This document shows positions 1 through 10,760 of a DNA stretch of 64,000 nucleotides, in pieces (positions within the stretch are counted from its first letter, which is position 1; the number at the start of each line of letters is the position of its first letter). The notes beneath the pieces are model-generated. The model did no database searches, was not told the origin of the DNA, and worked only from the letters and a program-made list of their open reading frames with translations. The DNA is from Amblyornis subalaris (Eukaryota > Chordata > Aves > Passeriformes > Ptilonorhynchidae), in contig JACAXG010000107.1 of assembly GCA_018881555.1 (NCBI GenBank), positions 641,406-705,405 of the forward strand. The letters run 5' to 3'. Made by a program: the position numbers and the translations under genes.

Positions 1-3000
1 GGTGTTACCAGACTATAAGCAGGGTATCATGCTGCTAAAATGCAGAGGTTTTCTTCTAAATGAACTGTTGTCTTGCAACACTTTCCTTGTTACTCAGTAC
101 ATGAATTAATGTAGAGTTTTAACAATTTCACTGCAGACATGGCAAGATTTCTCTGACAGTCATTTTACATCTATGATTCATGTTACATAAATCATCTAGA
201 CTGTGCAGCCCACATATGCCTGGTTGTAGTGTGTTCCTTTACCCTGAAATGGGAAGGAAAGGTGACAGAAAGTAATCTTCAAAGCAGCCTTGATAGAATT
301 CAATAAAAATGTCTGCAGCATTCTCACTTGGGTTTATTAGAGCTTAATGGTAATTAGGAAACCTCAAGTGTGTGAAATTAAAACCCAAAAACTCACACAA
401 ACGCCACCCTTATGTGCAACCAAGTGTATTTAAACGATCTCCTATTGCTCTGTAGGTATTTCTTAGAGTAAAAGTTGGAAGGAAAGAAATCAGTTCATGA
501 ATGAAGTATTGCAGCTACTAGAGGAGCTGGTCTTCAGGTTTTTATATATATTTCTAGGATATTTTAAGTTCAAGAGTGGAAGAAAATAAACAGTTTTTCT
601 AAAACATTTCTTGCATGCAAGGACAGAAATTAAATAATTTAGAGATGTTGAAGAGCCATTTTCTTATGCTATCCCATAACTACTTTGGATCCCCCAGAGA
701 TTATAAATGGATTAGCAGCTTATAAAGACTAGTTCTGTTTGATTTAGATGGCAAGTTTTTGGTACATACTTTGTACATACCAAAGTATTGTTTCTTAATT
801 CAGACTTAATGCTATTTTAACCTTCAAGATCAGTAAGATTGAAAACATTGTAATCTTACTAAACTTACTAATGTAAGTTCAAGTATTAGGAATATTTATT
901 ATGGTCAAAATTTTATTTAGGAGACAAGATCTTCAGCCTTGCCTAACAATGTATTTGAGGATGCAGATGGAATTAAATGGTACAAATGCCTCTTGCCAAA
1001 TTGAAGCAAGTTCAGAAAGTGAACTCCTGTTCATAAAGATTAAAGAACAATTTTGAAGAGGCTGGTGCAGCAGTCATTATACTGCTGAGCTGTTAAATCA
1101 CCTATTTACAGCATCCATGCAACTCATTCCTCTGTCCCCTCACCTGTTCTTCCAGTGGTGGAACACTCCCTTGGTGGGGAGTGAAAGCCATGCTCCACAT
1201 TTTAGGGTGATTTGGGAATAGTGGGGCCTCATATTGAAAGAGACCAAACACGAGACTTGTAATTCCAAGAGCTGCTCATTGGAGCCTAATGCTGGGGCCC
1301 TGCCCCACTATGTGTGCTGTGTGTGAACCGAGGCTTCTGAAGTTATTTCTGAAGCAAAGGGTAGGTTTCCATATCCCCTTTGGCTCTTAGGAAGAAACAT
1401 CAAGAAAAGACTAGTTCAATTGTTTGGCAAAACCAGAGTGTTTCTATTAAATGCTTTTATTTAGTTATCTTGTCGTGACGCACGGCGCCGTTGTGTTCTT
1501 CNCTGCTGTCCTCCTGCTACGGCCTAGCTGGCACAAACTGAGTTTTCATTTAGTTTATATAGCAACTGATCCGTGCTGGTAGTTTGTTACGCTGTTACAA
1601 TAAATAACACTGACCTTGNCTGCTGGCTTTCCTCAGTGTAGCTGTATGGTGAACCAGTCATCAAAGACTGAGCTTGTACTCGTGCCTGTATAAATGAACA
1701 TAGCTCACTTGTAACCACAGCACTTGTCAGGGAGNGGCATTTGTGTGTGTTCGCTCCTGTGAACCCATATAGACAAACAAAAAGAATTTTAATACAAATA
1801 GCTAGAAAGTGTGGTGCTAAGTTTATGGTCTTTGATGGGAAGAGATTCTACAGTTCTTGTTCTCTAGGAAGAAGCAGGGATTAAATAAAATTATTTTACC
1901 AACAGCCATTATATATAACTTACTTTGCATAGCATTTAAGCAAGGTAGCCTTTTCTTTTTTTCTCTTTTCAACAGAACTTCTGCTAGATACACAGCAAGT
2001 AGGCTTTGTTTGGTAATGCTGACTTTAAAAGTTTTGTGGGTTTTTTTAAAATGCTGAACATCAAATGAATTAAATCTAGATTAATACATTTAATGAGAAG
2101 TGCATGACCTTTTCTTCTTATAATGGGAAAGTAATGGATTACACAATTAAATAAGTTATATGCAAGTAGATATGATAAAAGACTTTGNCTGCAATTACGA
2201 AGGGCGTTGACTGCTGAGGAGAAGGATTGCAGCAGAAAATTTGATGTGAATTGTTCTATGAGCAGCATCAAGCCATGAAACACTTCTTTATTCTTTCTGT
2301 ATGTCAGTGTGGGTTGTTCTGGGTCCCCATACAGTTGACATTTACCACTGGCTGTTGCAATGTGTTGAGCTCCACTCTGGAAGAACTTTCCTTTCGCATC
2401 CTTGTTCTGTAAATGATGTCCTTGTGTTCAGCAAAACCCATCTGTGGAATGCTCAATTGAAACCATGACATAGCCAATGTTGGTATCAACTGCTTCAATT
2501 GTTCTATATTGATAAAAAGCTGAACTGAAAAAAAAATAATTGTGTAGAGCATTTTAGTGGAGCTTTTTAATACTGAGGATGAAATCTGGGCAGGGGTTTA
2601 GGGGAACAAGGTCTTAACTGTGCAGATGTTAATGAGGAGCTTCACCCAAAAACTGAAGTGAGAGACAGTTCAGAGATGTCTTCTGGGAACTTTGTGCATG
2701 TGAGGGAGGAGCTGATAGTGTAGCTTGCTAGAGGGGAACATTAAAAGACGAATGAATGGAAAACAGTAGATTAGGAGAGGAATACTGGGAAGTATTTTTA
2801 AAGTGGAGAAAATAGTTTGCTTAATGTTACAATGTGAGGAGGGTTCCATACAGAGTAGGTACTGTAACCAAAATGTCATCTAGGAAAATGTTCTGTTTTT
2901 CAGCATTATCATGATAGAGCAAAAAAGCCTGGTAAGATTGCATCAGCTGTAGGAAGGAAGACTTCCTAATATAACTGGTTGGGATGAGAGGCTAAAGAAA

Positions 3001-3165
3001 ATCTGTGTTTGATGTCAGTGTATGGAAGAACCTTTGAGGTGTTCAGCAGAATGGTGACCCAGAGAGAGGCCCTGTTAATTCATAGCTATTTTTGCTTGCA
3101 TGACTAACAGATCAAGGAAGACTTCTGCAAAAGGTGAATTCATGCTATTCTTTTTCTTGTTTTAG
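1..3165 (+). other. USP6NL: Last intron of USP6NL (3' part)
   Basis: This stretch lies directly upstream of the terminal USP6NL exon and ends in a good acceptor, so it is intron. I looked for the preceding exon, which should encode the end of the TBC-domain region just before the glycine at the splice junction, and did not find it, so that exon is left of the window. The stretch is AT-rich and free of recognisable CR1 or LTR sequence. A small CpG-bearing patch at about 1470-1550 and a + strand AATAAA at 1599-1604 could in principle support intronic polyadenylation, but nothing else backs that. The short open frames here are chance. Confidence 0.85.
3146..3165 (+). promoter_or_regulatory. USP6NL: Splice acceptor of the USP6NL terminal exon
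   Basis: A pyrimidine-rich tract (about 3147-3163) ends in AG at 3164-3165. The exon then begins with GT, completing a glycine codon whose first G is in the previous exon. This gives the reading G-K-E-D-E-F-P-K-K-P, which matches the family at this junction. The choice of 3166 as exon start rests on this protein match. Confidence 0.9.
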
Positions 3166-4607
3166 GTAAAGAAGATGAATTTCCAAAGAAGCCATTGGGG
3201 CAGATTCCATCGGGACCTCAGCCTTCTGTGCTTAACTCCACTCCGATGCTTAATGGACAGAACAGCACTGGTACACAAGGAGCAAGAAGGCCAGAGAGAA
3301 GACCATCCACAGAAGAGGAACCAGAAACTTCACCAAATGACCGAAAAAGGATTAATTCAGTGGAAAAGAAACCTTCCTTAAAACAGCAGAAGATTCGACC
3401 AATAGAGACACAAAACAGTTTGCCTAAGAACGAGGTAGATACCAGAAAAAAGCCTCAGCCAACAGAGCAAGACAACTCGAGTCTATACAATAANGCAGCT
3501 GCTAATCAAAATTCTAATGCTACTTCAAATACAAGAAGGGAATTTGTACCGAAGTGGAATAAACCGTCTGATATCAAAATAATGGAAAAGACAATGAAAC
3601 TCACTGCAGAGGTGAAAGGGAGGCCAGTAAACCACTCGGTTTTGGGCCCACCACCAAGTCCTGGAGAAATGCAGCCTTTGAATGTAAAGCAAAAGACNAG
3701 GGTTTTGGATGCTGATGAAGGTAAGCGAGGGTCCAATGCATCTCAGTATGACAATGTTTCAGAAGATGAAACTGAGAATGANAATCTTGTTGAAGAAATG
3801 CTTGAGAGAGCTCATCCACAGAGCCCTAGGCATGTAGCGTTTTCTAACAGTCCAAGAAAGCAAACAGAAAAAATACCAGCTCCATTAAAAATACCCAATA
3901 ATTACACCTTCACTTCCCAACCCAGATCTCCAAAATATGCATCTCAGTCTGATGGCCCACCTCATGGACTGAATGTAAAACAGTCACTGCCAGGTTATAG
4001 TAATCCACCTACTTACCATGGGAATTCTCCAAAGCATGTTTCCAGTATAGGCAGTACAAGTTCTGCACCTCTGCATTACCATGGGAATCGAACCAGCCCC
4101 TCTGGAAGGCCATATGCTCCTTTTATGTCAGTAGATTATTCCCCAAATAAACTGCAAATGAATTCCTATCCTGCCAGTCGCCAAAACGCTGTTTCACCAG
4201 CCCNTGGTCAGATAGAAGTAGCTCCTGTTGGTGCTTATACCAGCAACTCGAGGTCCTCTGCGGGTGTCAAGTTCATAATCCCCCCAGCAGGTTATTTACC
4301 AGAGGAGAGAAAGTGGCCGGATGCCGCGTACGTCTACAGACACGAACCCTACAGGCAGCCCTGGAGCCAAGACCTTAACAAAGGCCACTTGGATAATTAT
4401 CAGAAATACCAGCATTTTCAGTCAACACCTTTCCAAGACCACAATCTTCCTGCTGTTTCTGTGGATAGTCCAGTAAGATACAGGACTTCCCCAACCTTTG
4501 AAGAGAATGGTTCAGCACAGTACCAATATTCCAGCCCGTCAGCTCAAGCCCAACACTATCGGAACAGAACTGATGGATTGTCTATGCATGAATCTGTGCT
4601 TCTCTGA
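3166..4607 (+). CDS. USP6NL: USP6NL (RN-tre) terminal coding exon
   Basis: USP6NL is a TBC-domain GTPase-activating protein, reported to act on Rab5 and Rab43, that works with EPS8 in EGF-receptor endocytosis, Golgi traffic and actin control. This exon carries the disordered C-terminal tail. The catalytic TBC domain is encoded upstream, outside the window. One split codon plus 479 codons run from GKEDEFPKKPLG to a TGA at 4605-4607. Family landmarks I recognise are AAANQNSNATSN, EFVPKWNKPSD, GKRGSNASQYDNV, SPRHVAFSNSPRK, PPTYHGNSPKH, FQDHNLPAVSVDSPVRY and the end HYRNRTDGLSMHESVLL. The tail is rich in Ser-Pro sites. The position expected to hold the EPS8 SH3-binding PXXDY motif reads PPAGY (4281-4295), so the aspartate is missing. 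Four ambiguous bases (3494, 3698, 3782, 4204) fall in the exon; three are at wobble positions and the one at 4204 is at a second codon position. No frameshift or internal stop is seen. Confidence 0.96.
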
Positions 4608-4965
4608 GAATCTTGCTATGCTTAGTAAAGTGGCAAGAACCAAAACCAGTAGAACATTACTGTGTTAGTAGTAGTCCACCTCAGTTCTTCTCTGAAATGC
4701 GGATGGTTCGCGTGAGTTCAAAAATAACAACACTATTTCAGAGATGTTTCAGGCTTGGGTTGAAGGCTGGTGGAGTTCTTGGACTTTCATGGAAGCTATT
4801 GGAAGTGATCTAATGCACATAGACATAGCAATAAGCTCATATACACCATGTGGTTCATGCTGTCATCGCTCCTTACATTTAAATAACTTGTGTTACAATC
4901 CTTCTGCCTAAAACCTGTAACACACTTAAAAGTTTTATTTTGACTGACATTGTTAATGCACTGTA

Positions 4966-5004
4966 CAGATGTGTGTGTGTGCGCGCCTGTGTGAGTGTGC
5001 ACTT
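4966..5004. repeat. Alternating GT/GC tract in USP6NL 3'UTR
   Basis: A short run of alternating purine-pyrimidine sequence (GTGTGTGTGTGCGCGC, then TGTGTGAGTGTGCAC). Such tracts are unstable microsatellites and can adopt Z-DNA. The tract also gives a GU-rich RNA segment, the class of site bound by CELF proteins, which is of note because the probable convergent neighbour is CELF2. Confidence 0.7.
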
Positions 5005-5930
5005 ACAGTACACAAACTCATATGGAAAAGAGCTAAAGAGTTGAAATGTAAATGCATTTAACTTTGGGCAAAGCTTGTGAAGTACTTTTATTTCATATTA
5101 ATTTTTCTTTGTAATTTATTTGAGAAGCCATTCATTTTGAATGGGAATTTCTGTCATTTTTATACAGCTGCCTCAGCATCCCAGTATCTGTTCTGGGCAG
5201 GAGAGATGCTTTGGGATTATTAATTTAATCTTACGTGAGTTAATTTCCTCTCCTTTGACTACTGTTTGTCATTTTCCTCAGCAGGAAGGAGCAGGCAGGC
5301 AAAAGCAGAAAGCCAAAAATGTCTCTCTAATCTGGCTAAGAAATGGTGCTTTAAATTCAGGGCAGTGTTTAGGGGTTTTTTAGGTGCATTGAAAGTGGAG
5401 AATTTTTACCTTCTCACCCAAATCTACCTTCAGAATGTCATCCTATATGCAAAATATTGGAGCACAGCGAGACTAATGCCCTATACAGAAATGGTGCTGC
5501 ACCCTTCACTTTTTGCCATGCTGTGCTGTCAGACTAAAACTGGTTGCAGGGNCAAATCTCGCAGGTATCAAAGAATTGCACAGCTCCTCGACACCCCTGT
5601 GAAGTGCATGCAGGAGTCTGAGCTTTGCTCCAGGCTTTGATATTCCCCGAGCTGTGTGAGTATGCAGTGTCCCTTCTCTTAAGCTTTGTGGAGTGGATTC
5701 CGTTGTGTTTTGCCCTTTTTCCCCCCAAATTGCCGTCAGGTTTGTGTCTGTGACAGGGCGTGTGCTGCTGTGCTGTCAGGCTGCTCGCACTGTGCGGTGT
5801 TTTACACTAAAATGACCCTGACTGTTGTTAACAGGAACCTTAAGCTCCTGCTAATGTAAGTAATTCTAATTAGTGTTTGCAGCCTTTTCTACTTCGTGTT
5901 CTCCTTTCTTTGACTGTGAATTGGGGGTGG

Positions 5931-5936
5931 AATAAA
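5931..5936 (+). terminator. USP6NL: Polyadenylation signal AATAAA (proximal)
   Basis: Canonical AATAAA followed 20-35 bases later by GT-rich sequence (GCGTGTGGGATGTAG), the expected downstream element. Cleavage would fall near 5950, giving a 3'UTR of about 1.34 kb. It is the only canonical signal I found between the stop codon and 7 kb. Confidence 0.55.
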
Positions 5937-6319
5937 AAGCAGGTGAAGTGGCGCGTGTGGGATGTAGTCCTGCGAGGTGCAGGACGCGCTGACCTCTCGC
6001 CGGGAGCTGAGGCAGAGGAGGGTCTCGCCAGAAGAGGTCCTTGGAGTGCNGAACAGAGAGATTTCTCTAATACTGAAGTACTAAACATGGGTATCAACAC
6101 CATTTTGGTATGGTTTGGAAGGTTGTCCTGTTCCCTTTTGTTTTGTAAGGTTTGTTAACTGAAATCGTAGAAATGGATATTATTTTTTTTCCTTTAAAGA
6201 ATGAGCTTTAGTGCCTATTATTGCTGCAGGTTGGCTCTGTAAGTTTTAAGGTACAGAAGTAAAACAATTTTTACAAATGGAAGTAACATTTACTTAGTAT
6301 GTTTCAAACCTTTTTTTTG

Positions 6320-6862
6320 TGTATATAACGTGTCTGATGTAATTTTTAATAACAGGGCAATTTTATATTTTAAAAATTACAAACTGCAGCGAAGTAACAG
6401 TAGCCAAGCACTACACTGAATTCCTAAACTAAAATTGTGAAGATAATTATGACTTGGGCTTACTTTAGTTCTGATTGCTTACAGCAGCTTAGAAATGTAT
6501 GTATATAATATTGTGGCTAAGTGTAATAATCTCAGTGTTTAATGATGGTTCTGTAATTCATAACGAAGCTGTACAATTTATTTGTGCAAACAACATGAGG
6601 CTCCAAAATATGTATCAGCATTAGTAAATACTGTAGATTTTTATATATAAAATATATACACACTATTTTCTTATTTCATCTGCAACAGTTTTATAACTGT
6701 GTACCCTATTTTGATGTGACTGTATTTTTAACATGTTAAAATAATAATAATTAAGCTTATGTTGTTTTGTCTTCATTCTTAATTGTTTGATTAGCTCCAA
6801 ACTGTACTTTTGCTATTCTCAGCACAAATAATTGCTTTTCATAAATGAATCATGTGTATATA
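6320..6862 (+). promoter_or_regulatory. USP6NL: Three Pumilio response elements (TGTATATA)
   Basis: Exact TGTATATA octamers lie at 6320-6327, 6500-6507 and 6855-6862. PUM1/PUM2 bind the consensus TGTANATA in mRNA and repress or destabilise it. AT-rich DNA gives such octamers by chance, so clustering over 540 bases is suggestive only. They matter only if the long 3'UTR form is made. Confidence 0.4.
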
Positions 6863-6990
6863 TATGTGAGGTATCCTATTTAATTTGTACATGTTTATTT
6901 TTAGACTAAGCAATGTGGATACAATCTATATAGTGCTTTTGCATTATTACAGAAGCAGCAAGATTATTGATTATNGTTTATTACAGTGCT

Positions 6991-9900
6991 AAACCTTAGC
7001 CTATCATTTGCAAAACCTAGGATCATAAACTGTGGTCATAATTTTCTGGTTTTGTTCTAATAATCTCACCCAATACCAGTTTAAAAGAGGAGAATTGTTG
7101 GCATGAGGAATTTGCAAAGTTGCATTGATCAAAGTGCAAAATAATAGTCTGACTGCGGCTGCTGTCTCTCACATGTTTGAAAGATGGTATTGAGTTGGTT
7201 TTTTTTAAAAAAAAACCCAGCTTTGTGTCATCTGTTTGTAGTGCAAAATACATTTTTATCTTCATTTAACTGGACAAACCAAACTCAAGGTACAGCCAGA
7301 TTTGAGTCTGTCATTTGTACCAGTAACAAAAACCTGCNTGATGTAGAGTGAAGTGAGACACAGCTGTGCCAGTGCCTTGCTGGTGGAGGGAATCATCTCA
7401 GTGTCATGGATTAGATATCCTCATGAGAGCTTTGCTGTCATTGTTTTCTTTGATCTGAAAACAGTGAAGCGGTAAGTATCAACATAAAATACTTGAGACC
7501 TTTTTTTTCTTCCTATGGTTTCATAATTTTCCAAGATTTGTCTGCTTTGAGCTGTATAAACTGTAAGTTTCTCNTCCAAGTTGGTTTTCACGGCTTTCCT
7601 TGTGGTTGGTGAGACAAATTTAGGGTAGGGATTTGGAGAATTAACACAGAAGAACAGAGAAGACTAAGTAAGGAGACATGTCCAACTTCTGTGTGGCAAA
7701 CATTTAGTGAAATTAAACTAATTAGAATTTAAGAGGGAAAGGAAATCACTTGAGTATATGCTGTGGTCTTCTGTGGTTGCTTTTCCTTTTACTGTGATGT
7801 CTGCTAGATTAAATAGAATTACTTCAGTGTTGGACTGAAGCATTTCAGTCTTTTGCAGGACAGATTGTTGTGGCTATGGAAGAAAGACAGGAAGGATCAT
7901 GGTATCACTGGTCCTCTTAACCTTCTTGGTGACTGGGATGTGATTACATGATCCTGCTGCTTCCTTATCTCTCTAATCAAGCCATGTTATGCACTGCAAG
8001 TGAAGACAGAAGCCATCCCTGCTCCTCCTTCTTCAGCTGACCCAGGGGAAGAATCTGGCATCAGATTTGGTGATGAATTTGAATCTAAACATCCACTGGC
8101 TTGGGCAGCTAAGGAAGAGAATGTGACCTCAGGAGAATTATCTTACCCTCTTCCTCTCCCCAGTCCGCCTGTAGCCACTCTGTAAAGCTTTCGGGAAGGC
8201 GGCACAGGGGAAAGAGAAAACCTGTCTAGCCAGAAGTCTGTTAAGGAGAGTATTCCCTCCTAATCCTGTTGATGACTACCTAAAGCCTTAAAGCATGGTA
8301 CTGTTTGCAATTGTTTCAAAATGATCAGACTTGTGTGGACAATNGTGTTTTTCACAGGGCCAAGATGTGTAAATGCCAGTTATCTCTGTAATATCTGTCA
8401 GCAGGATTAATCCCTTGTTGTAAGAGTAACTGCTCTATCCTCACAACCAGTAAAAGTTTCAAGACAAGCAGTGAGAGATTTTTTAGAAATTGTGGAGGAT
8501 GCAGAAGAGAAATCTCTTATTCCTAGTCAAAGATACACCATTATAATAAACCACAGAATAATTCCAAAATTAGATGCAAACAGTAAACAACATTGAAATG
8601 TCAAAAGACAGAACAGCCTTCCAGTGTGGNGAAGCAAATCCAAAGCTTCCCTGAGGTACATACACATTTTCCAGAGAGATTTCTCTCAAGAATCCTATCC
8701 CGAATTTCACATCATCCTCAATATGACTTTGAAATGGACTTGCAAATTGCAGACTTTTTTTTTAATCTTCCCCTTGGGTGGCATTACACTGCATGCACAA
8801 AGAAGAATACTATTTAAAATATGCCATCAAACGCCCACCGTTTCATTTCCAGCAGAGAACATTCCACTTTCAATACTTCAGTGAGAGGAAAATATAATCT
8901 TTTTTGTAGTCCTTTAAATGCTGCATTTTTGTAAAGTTCTGTAAACGTAGCATAGTTACAGTTTAACAGCTACTTAACCAAGTATCGTTCAGACTCCACT
9001 TTGGATGGCATGAAGCTACTGCATAATTTGCTGCAGTTTCTTTTTTCTTTTGGGCAATATTAAGACAATCCAAATGCTTTTAGTGGCAGAGTTGCAGTGA
9101 GGAGATGACTAGGCCAACAATTGAAATTGGAAATATAATTGCAGTCATTTTGGAATAGCCTTTTAAGTGGTTGCCAAATCTTAGGAAAGACACCATTTTC
9201 TGGGTTCTTTGTGCCAAGAGAACTTCTTGCTGCAGCAAGGAACACATAGATCCCTCTCCTGNGTGATTTAATTCTCTCTGCTCACACTGACTGTTTTTCT
9301 TTGTGCTTATGGAGTTAATATGNTAGTAGAAAATCAATGGTACTTTTAGAATGAATAATCAGAAAACTAACATATCTTGTTCTGACTTTCCTTTTTTTTT
9401 TTGTTTGTTTGTTTTACTGATGCTATTGTCAGCCTTGTCAAGGTGAACTGTGCGTGATGTGATTCTGCTGTCTTCTTTCTCTGATAATGTGCCAACATGT
9501 GTTTTTCAGAGGCTTTGTGATGCCTTTTTGCTGCTGTTTATATCCGAGGTTACTCTTCGCCTCTTCAGCTTTTTGTTTCTAAGTTATGTGCAAATTAAGA
9601 AAAAAAAATTATATTTCAGTATTGCAGTTGGTCAGAAATTTTCCAGGAAGGTTTTGTTCCTGACAGAAAGCAATTTAATTTGGCAATTGGTGAAGGATGC
9701 TGTAGGGTGGAGGCTCTTGTGCAAGTCCCTGCAATCCAAAGTCCGAGGTTGCTTCTGCTTGGGATCAAGCATCAAAAGCCATATTACACACAGGCCAATG
9801 AAGCATTTTTTTTTTTTGTAAAATGACGTGTTCTGCCACAGAAACATGCCAGCTTAGACTGGCAGGAGGTCAGCTGTAGCTCCAATGTGCTTGATTTGGT

Positions 9901-10262
9901 TAGGTAAATAACCTAACCAAATTATTATCTCTTTTCCTGGTAATGCATTGCTTTGTCAGATTTTTCTGCTGGAAATGGGATGAGGCAGAGAATTGAAGCT
10001 TGTGCTTGGGATGCATGTTGGCACCCAGCTATGAAAACTGGGTTTTTGCAATACAGGTAAGTGGAAAAGCTTTACTGGCTGAAGGCTCCTCTTGAACCCA
10101 NCAGTAATGTTTGTTTTTATACTAAAACTCACACAACTTTGAAGGAAAAGGGCTGGTTTTCAAACATGGTGGTGCTTNACTGCCTTAACCTTTGGGAGTG
10201 GAGGTAGAGCTCAGTATAAAGCCTGTTTCTAGAAATGCCTGGGCTTTCTTCCTCTGAAATGT
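6991..10262. other. Intergenic, no gene seen
   Basis: Unique-looking AT-rich sequence with scattered T runs (7501-7509, 9391-9400, 9807-9818). No recognisable repeat family or conserved protein is visible. The open frames at 8000-8185, 8593-8884 and 9450-9821 lack codon structure or family resemblance. One short perfect inverted repeat at 9894-9922 is listed separately. Confidence 0.6.
9894..9922. repeat. Perfect 12-bp inverted repeat
   Basis: ATTTGGTTAGGT at 9894-9905 is matched exactly by its reverse complement at 9911-9922, with a 5-base AT spacer. The pairing extends outward by a G-T wobble and a T-A pair (9892/9924) in RNA. No transposon ends or target duplications surround it. Confidence 0.8.
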
Positions 10263-10760
10263 CATGGAATCACAGAAGGAAACNACAAGNATCATCAAGT
10301 CCAACTCCTGTCCCTGCGCAGGACACTCTTAAGAGTNACACCATGTACNTGAGAGCATTGTCCAAATGCTTCTTGAGCTCTGTCAGCTGTGACCACTGCC
10401 CTGGGGAGCCTGTTCCAGTGCCCAACCACCCTCTGGGTGAAAACCTTTTCCTAATATCCCACCTAAACCTCCCCTGACACAACTTCAGGCTGTTCCCTCA
10501 GGTCCTGTCACTGGGCACTGCAGAGAAGAGATCAGTGCCTGCCCCTCCTCCTGCCCTCACAGGGAAGTTGTAACTGCAATGAGGTCTCCCCTCGGTCTCC
10601 TCCAGGCTGAACAGATAAAGCATCCTCAGCCACTCCTCACACGGCCTCCAGACCCTTCATCATCTTCACTGCCCTCCTTTGGACTCTCTCTAATAGTTTA
10701 ACATCTCTGTTACCTTGGGGTGCCCAAAACTGCACACAGTACTGCAGCTGAGTAGTATCC
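10263..10760 (-). mobile_element. CR1 LINE 3' fragment
   Basis: Reads on the + strand as the reverse complement of a CR1 3' end: it starts at GGAATCACAGAAGGAA, continues through ATCATCAAGTCCAACTCCTG, CCCTGGGGAGCCTGTTCCAGTG, the GGTGAAAACCTTTTCCTAAT segment, CTCCTCCAGGCTGAACA, and ends near GCACACAGTACTGCAGCTGAG. About 500 bases are retained, 5'-truncated as usual. It is fairly well preserved and so moderately young. The open frames in it are not a functional ORF2. Confidence 0.95.

Larger units (their letters stand above)
4608..6990 (+). other. USP6NL: USP6NL 3'UTR (long form, end uncertain)
   Basis: The sequence follows the USP6NL stop and keeps the same AT-rich, repeat-free texture until about 7 kb. 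Three matches to the Pumilio recognition element TGTATATA (6320-6327, 6500-6507, 6855-6862) and AU-rich ATTTA motifs in 6280-6900 suggest the transcript continues past the first polyadenylation signal at 5931. I do not see a canonical AATAAA near 6.9-7.0 kb, so the distal end is a guess; AATAAT variants near 6740 followed by GT-rich sequence are possible. Short open frames here (for example 5266-5640) are not coding. Confidence 0.65.

Noticed and set aside
1599..1604. AATAAA in the USP6NL intron as an alternative 3' end
   Set aside because: A lone hexamer in AT-rich intron with no GU-rich element or upstream coding extension visible.
3506..3819. Two - strand open frames under the USP6NL exon
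   Set aside because: Antisense shadows of the true + strand coding exon.
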